DNA from: Candidatus Zixiibacteriota bacterium
GTDB taxonomy: Bacteria > Zixibacteria > MSB-5A5 > GN15 > JACZUZ01
DNA: 5,682 bases
Direction of reading: 5' to 3'
Assembly (NCBI GenBank): GCA_022572905.1
Contig: JACZUZ010000152.1
Span: 1-5,682, forward strand
A program made the position numbers and the translations under genes. Shown in pieces: positions 1 to 5,591 of this stretch. The notes under the pieces are model-generated. The model saw only the letters and a list, made by a program, of their open reading frames with translations. It was not told the DNA's origin and made no database searches. Position 1 is the first letter of the stretch. Every line of letters starts with the position of its first letter.

Positions 1-964
1 TGTGTGAGGTAATTAGCGCATCCTGATTGGAAAAGCGCGGATTCCAACCGAGTTTGGTCTGGATTTTCTCGGTGGATACATAGCTATCCTTATCGGCTGT
101 GCCATACACCCATTTATATAACGGTGACACGCCAATCAATTCAAAGAAAGCGAGAGCGGGTTTGACGATACTGGCTGGCGTAGGCATGACGCGAGCGCCG
201 CTGTCGGCGAAATCGCACAATGCCCCAACGTCCTGACGAACAGTTTCATAACGTGACGAGCCGACGTTAAAATTGTCGTTGGCGAGAACAGGATCGGAGG
301 ATGCGGCGAGAACTATTGCCTCAACCAGGTCGGTAACTTCAAGAAGCTGGTAGCGATTGTTACCTTTGCCAATAATAGGTATTCGCTTTCCGGAATCGAC
401 CCAGTCGTAAAGAATCTGGAAAACTCCCAGCCGCGCTGTTCCAATAAATGTCTTTGGGCGAATCACAGGAACGCACATGCCCTTGGCGCGGTATTCGGCG
501 CAAAGCGCTTCGCCAGCGATCTTTGTTTCTCCATAGGCTCCCACTCCAACGAGTTCGTCATCCTCAAAGAGCGGATGTTTTTCCGGGACGCCGTAAACAG
601 CGGTTGAGCTGATAAATATCAAGCGCTCGACCGCGCATTTGTGAGCGATTTCGAGGGTGTTCTTGAGACCGCCGATGTTGGTGGAATATATTTCTTCGCG
701 TTTCCAGAGCGGCAGAGCCGCGGCGCAATGGATGATTATCTCAATTTTGTTGTCGCGGATAAGTTTCGCCATGGCGTTGTGGTCGCGCACATCGACTTTG
801 ACCAATAGCGCTTCGGGCGGGTATTCGTCCTTGAAAAAGGGAGCGATATCGTTGAAAGCCAGAAAATCCGCTCCGTATGCGGGGAGTTTTTGGGCCAGAT
901 GATAGCCGAGAAATCCGGCTCCGCCTGTGACCAGTATTCTTTTACCTGCTAATGCTGTGTTCAT
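1..964 (-). CDS. NAD-dependent epimerase/dehydratase (extended SDR family), 3' end cut by window edge
   Basis: The visible 321 codons from ATG at 964 encode an extended short-chain dehydrogenase/reductase, a soluble cytoplasmic enzyme that binds NAD(P) and usually epimerises, dehydrates or reduces a nucleotide sugar. The Rossmann motif TGGAGFLG (G14, G17, G20) lies near the N-terminus, followed by VDVRD at about 57-61, the SST triplet at 119-121 and the catalytic YGETK (Y144, K148). A substrate-side RPKTFIG lies at 169-175. All active-site elements are intact. Family members are usually somewhat longer than 321 residues, so only a short C-terminal piece should be missing; no stop occurs before the edge. 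The ATG has no clear Shine-Dalgarno sequence, but an in-frame TAG lies seven codons upstream and the N-terminus has the usual length before the glycine motif. The substrate cannot be read from sequence. A role in surface polysaccharide sugars is inferred from the family only. Confidence 0.93.
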   Translation of the reverse strand, partial: MNTALAGKRILVTGGAGFLGYHLAQKLPAYGADFLAFNDIAPFFKDEYPPEALLVKVDVRDHNAMAKLIRDNKIEIIIHCAAALPLWKREEIYSTNIGGLKNTLEIAHKCAVERLIFISSTAVYGVPEKHPLFEDDELVGVGAYGETKIAGEALCAEYRAKGMCVPVIRPKTFIGTARLGVFQILYDWVDSGKRIPIIGKGNNRYQLLEVTDLVEAIVLAASSDPVLANDNFNVGSSRYETVRQDVGALCDFADSGARVMPTPASIVKPALAFFELIGVSPLYKWVYGTADKDSYVSTEKIQTKLGWNPRFSNQDALITSH

Positions 965-1028
965 AATCTTATTAGTGTCTATCTATCGAGGAGAGCGAAA
1001 GATATTCGATCCCGCAAATCGGGGGGAG

Positions 1029-1057
1029 AATATATGTAATCCGACTCAATTAGCCAA
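1029..1057 (-). promoter_or_regulatory. Candidate sigma70-type promoter for the epimerase gene
   Basis: On the minus strand, TTGGCT (1057-1052, four of six matches to TTGACA) is separated by exactly 17 bases from TATATT (1034-1029, five of six matches to TATAAT). Transcription would start near 1022 and give a leader of about 58 bases before the ATG at 964. The leader would contain a short hairpin, CCCG-loop-CGGG, at 1012-1024. This is a pattern match only. It fits the 124-base gap that separates the epimerase from the gene upstream. Confidence 0.42.
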
Positions 1058-1088
1058 ACCGAATTTCCAGTTGACCAAGACCTGCTAA

Positions 1089-1820
1089 CTATAGCGCTAG
1101 GGCCAGTTCAAGGCGCCAGTCGATAGTGTCGATGTCGTCGCCTCCTCTCAATACTTGTGATTCAAACGGAAGGGGAGGAGTAACAAATATGTCATTTTTA
1201 AGAGTTGTTAAGACGGTATAGACAAGTCCGCCGCGCGCCCATAGTCTGCTTTTCAAATGAAATGAAAGCCCAGCTTCCACTTGCCCCACAAAACCAGTCC
1301 AATTCCTCACAGGAATTCTGATAACAGAAGATGGGTTGCCTAGCGCCTCAATTATGTATGAGGCTTTCGATTCCCCCGCTACACCTGCGCCAAGACGAAT
1401 GTAGGGTGACATTCGACTTCCAGGAAGCAATTTGATGCGAGTGAATAGAACGCCAAATGTTCGTTTGTCTTTAGGAGAATCCTGATTCAACTCGAAAGTC
1501 GCACTATTAACTCTCCTCAATCCCAAACCCAGGGAAATAAAATCAAAAAAATAGAACTCCACTGATCCTGAAATTCCCCATGCTACGTCTTTTCTGAATG
1601 CTGATTTTTTTGTTCGGTATGATTGTACGGCCCCTGCGCTCACAACTAAGTGTCCACTCAGACTATGAGGTGATTTTGGCGCACGGTCGAATTCATCTTC
1701 ATATGTACGTGGCTGTGTTCTTACCGCGCTAATATCCAACGGTTCAGCATACGCGTTTACGCAAGAAACGAGCAGAAGATAAAAAAGAATTCGAATCAGA
1801 TATTTTCTGTGTGGCCGCAT
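1089..1820 (-). CDS. Exported small beta-barrel-like protein, probably outer membrane
   Basis: The 243-residue product starts with a basic n-region (MRPHRKYLIR) and a hydrophobic core (about 11-19), then VNAYA-EP, a good signal peptidase I site after residue 25. An LVSC sequence at 17-20 also fits a lipobox, so lipoprotein processing is possible. The mature part alternates polar and hydrophobic or aromatic residues in strand-like blocks at about 57-68, 79-101, 122-149, 173-206 and 233-243, with glycine-rich turns. This is what a small outer-membrane barrel of roughly eight strands looks like. It ends in LELALAL, a strand-like end without the usual terminal aromatic residue. No named family is recognised and the function is unknown. 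The ATG at 1820 is supported by AAGGGG six bases upstream. The gene is visibly more AT-rich than its neighbours (two sampled 60-base lines are 37-38% GC), which may mean fast evolution or transfer. It lies 69 bases after the DUF58 gene and could be cotranscribed with it. Confidence 0.8.
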   Translation of the reverse strand: MRPHRKYLIRILFYLLLVSCVNAYAEPLDISAVRTQPRTYEDEFDRAPKSPHSLSGHLVVSAGAVQSYRTKKSAFRKDVAWGISGSVEFYFFDFISLGLGLRRVNSATFELNQDSPKDKRTFGVLFTRIKLLPGSRMSPYIRLGAGVAGESKASYIIEALGNPSSVIRIPVRNWTGFVGQVEAGLSFHLKSRLWARGGLVYTVLTTLKNDIFVTPPLPFESQVLRGGDDIDTIDWRLELALAL

Positions 1821-1826
1821 AACATA

Positions 1827-1832
1827 CCCCTT
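1827..1832 (-). promoter_or_regulatory. Strong ribosome binding site of the exported-protein gene
   Basis: AAGGGG on the minus strand lies six bases before the ATG at 1820-1818. It is a good Shine-Dalgarno sequence at a good distance and fixes that start codon. A weak -10-like TATATT lies further upstream at 1870-1865, but no -35 element was found at a suitable distance. Confidence 0.7.
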
Positions 1833-1889
1833 CGTGAAACATAGTATGCGGGAGAGATAAAACGAATATACTAAAACATTGAGAAAAAT

Positions 1890-2786
1890 CTAGAACAATC
1901 TGGCGCGTTTGGCGAGGAAAGTGTAGAGAGCTGTGTCGAACGGTTGCGACGTATCGAGAATATGATAGTCGATTCTGCTCTGGTGACAGTCTAACGAGAG
2001 TTTGGATGTGAACTCCTTGAACGATTCGGCGTAGGCTTTTTTGATTTGCCAGGGGACGGTTGTTATTTCCTCGCCGGTTTCCATGTCTTTGAAAATCGCT
2101 TCGTCCTGAAACGCGAAATCGCGTTCACGGGGATCGACAATGTGGAACACAATAACTTCGTGTTTGTCATGACGGAAGTGTTTTAGTCCGCTGATAATTT
2201 TCGCGGGGTCATCGAGTAAATCGGAAATGAGAATAACCAGCCCGCGGCGTTTGATACGTTCGGCCATCACGTGAAGCGTTGCGGCAATGTTGGTCTTATC
2301 CGACGGACGCTGGGCGCTTATTTCTTTGAGTAGTCGAACAAGATGTCCTGACTTGGAAGAGGGCGGCACAAAACTGCGAATGTTTTCATCAAATGTCACC
2401 AAACCGACAGCGTCGCGCTGTTTGAGATTAAGATATGCCAGTGATGCGGCCAGAGTCGCCGCATATTCTGATTTCTGAACAGCGCCTGAAGAGTAACCCA
2501 TCGATTTGGAAACATCGAGAAGCAAATAACTTTTGAGATTGGTTTCCTCTTCGTATTGTTTGATAAAATATCGGTCGGATTTTGCGTAGTGTTTCCAGTC
2601 CACCAATTTGATCGGATCACCTGGTATATAGTGTCGACGCTCCGCGAATTCCACCGAGAAACCATGAAACGGCGACTTGTGTAATCCGGCGATAAATCCT
2701 TCCACAACCATCCGCGCGCGAAGTTCAAGCGCGTCGAGCTTGGAAACCATTTGCGGATCCAGGTATTGAAAGTTTGGGCTTGTCAA
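1890..2786 (-). CDS. DUF58 domain protein with von Willebrand factor A-like metal site
   Basis: The 298-residue product is a soluble DUF58 protein of normal length. The family signature covers about residues 21-82: RARMVVEGF, then the PGD at 55-57, DWKHYAKSD at 63-71 and the IKQYEEET block. A VWA-like fold follows with a complete MIDAS-type site: D91-x-S93-x-S95, T165 and D189 in LISDLLD. No signal peptide or membrane helix is seen. DUF58 genes typically sit directly downstream of a moxR gene, as here; the pair is thought to act in folding, assembly or metal insertion of partner proteins, often for envelope or stress functions. The start is uncertain. TTG at 2786 keeps the YLDP segment normally present at the N-terminus, and an in-frame TAG lies four codons upstream of it. 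The first ATG, at 2750 (residue 13), would remove that segment. Neither has a strong Shine-Dalgarno sequence. I prefer TTG. Confidence 0.95.
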   Translation of the reverse strand: MTSPNFQYLDPQMVSKLDALELRARMVVEGFIAGLHKSPFHGFSVEFAERRHYIPGDPIKLVDWKHYAKSDRYFIKQYEEETNLKSYLLLDVSKSMGYSSGAVQKSEYAATLAASLAYLNLKQRDAVGLVTFDENIRSFVPPSSKSGHLVRLLKEISAQRPSDKTNIAATLHVMAERIKRRGLVILISDLLDDPAKIISGLKHFRHDKHEVIVFHIVDPRERDFAFQDEAIFKDMETGEEITTVPWQIKKAYAESFKEFTSKLSLDCHQSRIDYHILDTSQPFDTALYTFLAKRARLF

Positions 2787-2801
2787 AGCGTTCGCTAATC
2801 T

Positions 2802-2820
2802 AAGTGTTCACCAAACACTT
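2802..2820 (-). repeat. Small perfect inverted repeat at the moxR/DUF58 junction
   Basis: On the minus strand, AAGTGTT and AACACTT pair perfectly (7 bp) around a five-base loop TGGTG. The hairpin overlaps the moxR stop codon (TAA at 2821-2819) and ends 15 bases before the TTG start of the DUF58 gene. No run of T follows, so it is not an intrinsic terminator. A role in setting the ratio of the two products, or in mRNA processing, is inference. The stem is AT-rich and only moderately stable. Confidence 0.4.
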
Positions 2821-3832
2821 ATTCTTGTGGCTTAATCGTTTCGAGTAGACGGCTGATGATATTATCGACATCCGCTCCTTCTGCTTCGGCTGCGAAACTC
2901 GTGACAATGCGATGCCGCAAAACGGGGTAGGCGGCGAAGCGCACATCCTCCGGGCCCGGCGTCGGGCGGCCGTCCAGCGCCGCGCGGGTTTTGGCGGCGA
3001 GTATGAGATACTGTGACGCCCGCGGACCGGCGCCCCAACTCACCCATTTTTTGATATAATCAGCGCTTGAACTTTCACTCGGACGAGTGGCGCGCGCAAT
3101 AGCAACCGCGTATTCAACTAAATGGTCCGAAACCGGCGCTCGGCGCACGAGGCGTTGCAACGCAATAATATCAGCTCCGGAAAGAGCCTGGTTAACAGTG
3201 TAGTCCGGTAGCGCTGTTGTGTTTTTGACAATCTCGCGTTCTTCGGATGCGGAAGGATAATCAACTTTGATGTTAAACATAAACCTATCAAGCTGCGCTT
3301 CGGGAAGCGGATATGTCCCTTCCTGCTCGATTGGATTCTGAGTGGCCAGAACAAAGAACGGCTCTTCGAGTTTGAATGTTTCTCCTCCCGCAGTGACTTC
3401 ATGTTCCTGCATAGCTTGAAGTAGCGCGGCCTGGGTTTTCGGCGGTGTGCGGTTGATTTCGTCGGCCAGCACAATATTGGCGAAGACGGGACCTTTCATA
3501 AAACGAAAAGATCGCCGACTGGAGCCATGTTCCTCTTCGAGAATTTCCGAGCCGGTTATATCGCTGGGCATCAGGTCGGGTGTGAATTGAATGCGCGAAA
3601 ACTTCAATCCCAATGTTTGCGCCAGGGTCGAAATCAAAAGTGTCTTGGCGAGTCCGGGCACGCCAATTAACAAAGCATGCCCTCCTGCCAGAAGAGACAC
3701 GAGCAATTCATCAATTACTTCTTCCTGGCCAACAATCACTTTGCGGATTTCGGCCTTAATTGCCGCGTGGGCTTCACTCAATTTTTCCAGCGCAGCGGTA
3801 TCGCTGGTGGGAATCATAGTCTCTGGAGTCAT
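2819..3832 (-). CDS. moxR: MoxR-family AAA+ ATPase
   Basis: The 337-residue product is a complete cytoplasmic MoxR-type AAA+ ATPase, expected to work as a ring-shaped, ATP-driven chaperone on VWA-type partners. Motifs occur in the usual order: IVGQEEVIDELL at about 33-44, Walker A GVPGLAKT (57-64), Walker B VLADE (121-125) followed by INRTPPKTQAALLQAMQE, sensor 1 ATQNP (163-167), arginine finger in EAQLDRF (R183) and sensor 2 WGAGPRAS (R271) in the helical lid. Length and all active-site residues are normal for the family. The ATG at 3832 has GGAAAG about ten bases upstream; a second ATG at residue 6 is possible. The DUF58 gene starts 32 bases after the stop, so the two form an operon. The non-coding region upstream contains a candidate promoter and a palindrome that could control both genes. 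The GC-rich patch at about 2941-3000 encodes an Ala/Arg/Gly/Pro-rich lid segment. Confidence 0.97.
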   Translation of the reverse strand: MTPETMIPTSDTAALEKLSEAHAAIKAEIRKVIVGQEEVIDELLVSLLAGGHALLIGVPGLAKTLLISTLAQTLGLKFSRIQFTPDLMPSDITGSEILEEEHGSSRRSFRFMKGPVFANIVLADEINRTPPKTQAALLQAMQEHEVTAGGETFKLEEPFFVLATQNPIEQEGTYPLPEAQLDRFMFNIKVDYPSASEEREIVKNTTALPDYTVNQALSGADIIALQRLVRRAPVSDHLVEYAVAIARATRPSESSSADYIKKWVSWGAGPRASQYLILAAKTRAALDGRPTPGPEDVRFAAYPVLRHRIVTSFAAEAEGADVDNIISRLLETIKPQE

Positions 3833-3954
3833 AATTTTTTTACTTTCCGAAATATCTAGAAAATTGTAGTTCCTCTAAAATGGTCGCTTTTTGCTTTAGT
3901 GTAATTTCTGACAATGAGGTTCAATTACGCTGGCAATTACCCGTTCGTGATGGG

Positions 3955-3976
3955 ATATACTCCCAATGGAGTATAT
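3955..3976 (-). promoter_or_regulatory. Perfect 9-bp palindrome, candidate operator for moxR-DUF58
   Basis: ATATACTCC (3955-3963) and GGAGTATAT (3968-3976) are perfect inverted repeats around the four bases CAAT. The outer GGGA/TCCC bases at 3952-3964 add a second, overlapping half-palindrome. On the minus strand the element begins three bases after a TATAAT at 3985-3980, so it would cover the transcription start. That is the classic place for a repressor site, or it would form a hairpin at the very 5' end of the mRNA. No T-run follows on either strand, which argues against a terminator. The binding protein is unknown. Confidence 0.5.
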
Positions 3977-3979
3977 GCA

Positions 3980-3985
3980 ATTATA
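3980..3985 (-). promoter_or_regulatory. Candidate -10 element (TATAAT) of the moxR promoter
   Basis: A perfect TATAAT reads on the minus strand. The hexamer 17 bases upstream, TGGGCC (4008-4003), matches only three of six bases of TTGACA, and there is no extended -10 TG. If used, transcription would begin near 3973, inside the adjacent palindrome, with a leader of about 140 bases before the moxR ATG. The weak -35 would be consistent with activator dependence or with a chance match. Confidence 0.4.
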
Positions 3986-4001
3986 CCGAATTCCCAATTT
4001 C

Positions 4002-4070
4002 CGGCCCATTAGCTCGCCCGATCACTTTCAGATCGGTTCTTCTTGATCTAAACAAGCGAAAAGTGGGCCG
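4002..4070. repeat. Nested inverted repeats with multi-stem folding potential
   Basis: An outer pair CGGCCCA (4002-4008) and TGGGCCG (4064-4070) is perfect over 7 bp and can extend by one G-T and one T-A pair. Inside it, TCGC (4014-4017) pairs with GCGA (4056-4059), and CCGATC (4018-4023) pairs perfectly with GATCGG (4031-4036) around a seven-base loop. An alternative inner pair is AGATC (4030-4034) with GATCT (4045-4049). Three GATC sites occur within 29 bases. It could be a structured transcript, a DNA-level element beside the DnaA boxes, or chance. There is no evidence of transcription and no T-run after it. The outer arm overlaps the -35 position of the candidate moxR promoter. Confidence 0.4.
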
Positions 4071-4122
4071 TTGGAACGGGAATATAATGACTCTCGGGTA
4101 GAAAACGCCTCAAGCGAATATA

Positions 4123-4220
4123 TGTTGATAAGCGATTCATGGAGGTTTATTGAACGTAACTTAACGTATTGTTAATCAGCAGGTTACTGGGTTATTCACA
4201 ATTTGCAATACTTATCCACA
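4123..4220. other. DnaA-box cluster, possible replication origin segment
   Basis: TTATCCACA at 4212-4220 is the exact consensus DnaA box. TTATTCACA at 4192-4200 differs at one tolerated position and lies in the same orientation, exactly 20 bases away, about two helical turns. TTATCAACA, one mismatch, reads on the minus strand at 4131-4123. Between them TGAACGTAAC and TTAACGTATT form a phased ten-base repeat (4151-4170), and the surrounding bases are relatively AT-rich. All sites lie in the non-coding gap and none was noticed inside genes. Against a chromosomal origin: only three boxes are seen, there is no dnaA, dnaN, rnpA or rpmH in view, and the genes do not diverge around the site. A DnaA-regulated site or titration site is the alternative. 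Confidence 0.4.
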
Positions 4221-4371
4221 CTGCACTGAATTAGTGGAGAAAAATGAGTCTAATGGAATTTCCAGCAACGAGTTGAGGGATTCGGTCAGATCACGGATAT
4301 TTCTGCCGTTATTATGAGCCGTCAGTGTGAATCTGGCCAGTAGACTGAAACCTCTCTTGCGGGCCGAGAAA

Positions 4372-4839
4372 CTATGCTTTGATCTTGATCTTGTCCTTCT
4401 TGGAGCCGAATTCGAAAGCTCCGCCGCCGCTTTCTTCTGCGGGAACAGTCTTTTTCTCTTCCGGGGGAATGAATCCAAGATTGCCGGATTTCCCTTCTTT
4501 CATATGGCAACCACCGCAGAATACAGCTCCTTGCTCGATAACTAGCGATTTTGTGCGAAGATCACCTTCTACATCGCAGTTAGCCTGCAACTCTATGCGC
4601 TCGGTGGCGTGGATATCACCAACCATTTTACCGGCTATTACAGCGGAGCGCGCTTCAATTTGAGCTTCTACCAAACCGCTTGAACCGACAGTGACTTCAT
4701 CTGTGGAAATAATCTTGCCTTTGACAACTCCATCAACGCGCAAACCACCTTTGAGATCGATTGTGCCGGTGAACTTGGTTTCTTTTCCTATGACTGTGGT
4801 CATTTCCTCTCCTGACATTTTCGAATTTCCACTTAACAT
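4372..4839 (-). CDS. Bactofilin (polymer-forming cytoskeletal protein)
   Basis: The product belongs to the bactofilin (DUF583) family, cytoplasmic proteins that self-assemble without nucleotide into beta-helical filaments and place cell-wall enzymes. Numbered from the first possible Met, the core runs from about residue 17 to 116 and shows the repeated short-strand pattern with G and V/I spacing (GTIDLKGGLRVDG, GDI, EGDL, then GAVF-x-G-x-C). A charged tail with KKDKIKIKA follows. No signal peptide or transmembrane segment is present, as is normal. Three starts compete. ATG at 4845 has AAGGAG only one base away. ATG at 4839 has the same AAGGAG at the ideal seven bases and is chosen, giving 155 residues. 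ATG at 4803 also has an AGGAG just upstream and would still keep the core. The residues FCGGCHM at 4504-4518 include a CxxCH. The gene follows the M23 peptidase gene by about 135 bases, a known type of partnership. Confidence 0.95.
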   Translation of the reverse strand: MLSGNSKMSGEEMTTVIGKETKFTGTIDLKGGLRVDGVVKGKIISTDEVTVGSSGLVEAQIEARSAVIAGKMVGDIHATERIELQANCDVEGDLRTKSLVIEQGAVFCGGCHMKEGKSGNLGFIPPEEKKTVPAEESGGGAFEFGSKKDKIKIKA

Positions 4840-4846
4840 TTTCATT

Positions 4847-4852
4847 CTCCTT
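4847..4852 (-). promoter_or_regulatory. Ribosome binding site that decides the bactofilin start
   Basis: AAGGAG on the minus strand sits one base before the ATG at 4845 and seven bases before the ATG at 4839. The first distance is too short for efficient initiation and the second is ideal, so the protein most likely begins at the second Met. Confidence 0.65.
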
Positions 4853-4881
4853 CACTTAGATGGATTATTTGTTTCTCTTAA

Positions 4882-4887
4882 ATTATA
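4882..4887 (-). promoter_or_regulatory. Candidate -10 element (TATAAT) of a bactofilin promoter
   Basis: A perfect TATAAT lies in an AT-rich stretch about 40 bases upstream of the bactofilin start, which would give a short leader of about 35 bases. No good -35 hexamer is found 16 to 18 bases upstream; the best is TTCTGT at 18 bases. It would allow the bactofilin to be expressed independently of the M23 gene, which fits the 135-base gap between them. Confidence 0.4.
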
Positions 4888-4980
4888 CGTTTTAGTTTGT
4901 ACGAAACAGAAGGACGCACACCTAATATTGTCCTTTATTATTTCGGCCAAATCCTGTTATTCGACAGTTTCTCACAATTG

Positions 4981-5556
4981 TTAGTCTTCCAATAATTTGC
5001 TGTTGGGAGAAACCCCCGCTCCGCCCAGGAAAGGCTCAGGGTCGATTGGCTTTCCATTTGCGCGAATTTCATAATGCAGATGCGGCGCTGAGGAAACTCC
5101 GGTATTGCCCGAGAGAGCCACACGGGCTCCGGCGATCACCGGCGAGCCGACAGAGACCAAAAGTTTGCTATTGTGTCCGAAGAGCGTGGTAATACTGTCG
5201 TTGTGTCGCAGGATTACGGTCAAACCATAAATTTTGTCTTCACCGGCGAAAATCACCTCGCCCGAGGCGGTCGCCAGGGCCGGGGCTCCCTCGCCGACGG
5301 CGATATCACTCCCGGGATGGTACTGCCCGCTGGCGCTGTCCTGGAAGCCGCGCGAGATGAATCCCTCCAGCGGTAACCCAAAGGGAATACTCAGGTTGCG
5401 CGGGAACAGCGCCAGTCCGGCCGTGACCCCGAGTTGTTCTGAGGCCAGCGAATCCCGGCCAAAAGTCAGCGGAGTTAAGTTATGCTCCACACCGGCCATC
5501 TCGGCCACCTGAATCATCAGCTCCTGGGCTTTGATCAGGTTTGCTTCTAATCGCAT
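4981..5556 (-). CDS. M23-family zinc metallopeptidase (peptidoglycan endopeptidase), 5' end truncated or disrupted
   Basis: The product is an M23 (LytM-type) peptidase that cuts peptide cross-links in peptidoglycan in the periplasm. Counting from the first ATG (5556), the catalytic domain spans about 60-177, with zinc and catalytic residues intact: H80-x3-D84 in HPGSDIA, H128 in FGHNSK and H159-L-H161 in APHLHYEI. Residues 1-24 look like the end of a coiled coil. The ATG has no Shine-Dalgarno sequence and is probably not the true start. The same frame stays open to 5631 with coiled-coil-like sequence (NKLYLESYRQKV) back to about 5592, then turns into PEGSGASSWGGP-like sequence and reaches TAA at 5634-5632 with no start codon. 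The normal N-terminal membrane anchor is absent from the window. The gene is therefore broken by an insertion, or joined to foreign sequence at an assembly edge. Bactofilin lies just downstream and is its likely scaffold. Confidence 0.9.
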   Translation of the reverse strand: MRLEANLIKAQELMIQVAEMAGVEHNLTPLTFGRDSLASEQLGVTAGLALFPRNLSIPFGLPLEGFISRGFQDSASGQYHPGSDIAVGEGAPALATASGEVIFAGEDKIYGLTVILRHNDSITTLFGHNSKLLVSVGSPVIAGARVALSGNTGVSSAPHLHYEIRANGKPIDPEPFLGGAGVSPNSKLLED

Positions 5557-5591
5557 GACTTTTTGCCGGTATGATTCCAGGTACAGTTTGT

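Larger units (their letters stand above)
3833..4371. other. 539-base non-coding region between the bactofilin and moxR genes
   Basis: No credible gene is present on either strand. The open stretches found here lack ribosome binding sites and family resemblance. The region is unusually long for this densely packed neighbourhood and is rich in small ordered signals: DnaA-box-like sites at 4123-4220, short repeats spaced ten bases apart, inverted repeats at 4002-4070, and a TATAAT followed by a palindrome at 3955-3985. The part nearest moxR (3833-3950) would be a leader of about 140 bases. It contains the direct repeat CAATTAC (3922-3928 and 3934-3940) and a weak GTAATT/AATTAC inverted pair (3901-3906 and 3923-3928). 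The part nearest the bactofilin stop (4221-4371) holds nothing I can name beyond the 8-bp palindrome CTGGCCAG at 4333-4340. Confidence 0.75.

Noticed and set aside
1012..1024. CCCG-loop-CGGG hairpin after the exported-protein gene as a terminator
   Set aside because: The stem is only about four base pairs and no T-run follows on the minus strand.
1833..1841. CGTGAAACA, half of a parS site (TGTTTCACGTGAAACA)
   Set aside because: Only the right half matches; the left half does not match at all, and it falls in the leader of the exported-protein gene.
2941..3000. About 80% GC patch inside moxR as a sign of recombination
   Set aside because: It encodes an Ala/Arg/Gly/Pro-rich lid segment whose codons are GC-rich anyway, and the protein is continuous and normal across it.
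4002..4070. Possible tRNA gene: 7-bp closing stem followed by TA and GCTC as in many tRNA 5' ends
   Set aside because: The interior is too short, there is no matching D-stem partner, the would-be anticodon loop lacks T33, and no T-loop (TTCNANT) is present.
3880..4101. Plus-strand open reading frame of 73 codons in the non-coding gap
   Set aside because: It has no ribosome binding site and no family resemblance, and it runs through the palindromes and inverted repeats. It looks like a chance frame.
4170..4178. Fourth DnaA box (TGATTAACA on the minus strand)
   Set aside because: Three mismatches to the consensus, too weak to count.
4212..4478. Minus-strand Lys/Arg-rich open frame overlapping the 3' end of the bactofilin gene
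   Set aside because: Its first half is the bactofilin C-terminal coding sequence read in another frame and the rest is the DnaA-box region. There is no independent evidence of coding.
4504..4518. Cytochrome c-type heme attachment site in the bactofilin
   Set aside because: The protein has no signal peptide and heme c is attached outside the cytoplasm. The motif is kept only as a curiosity in the findings.
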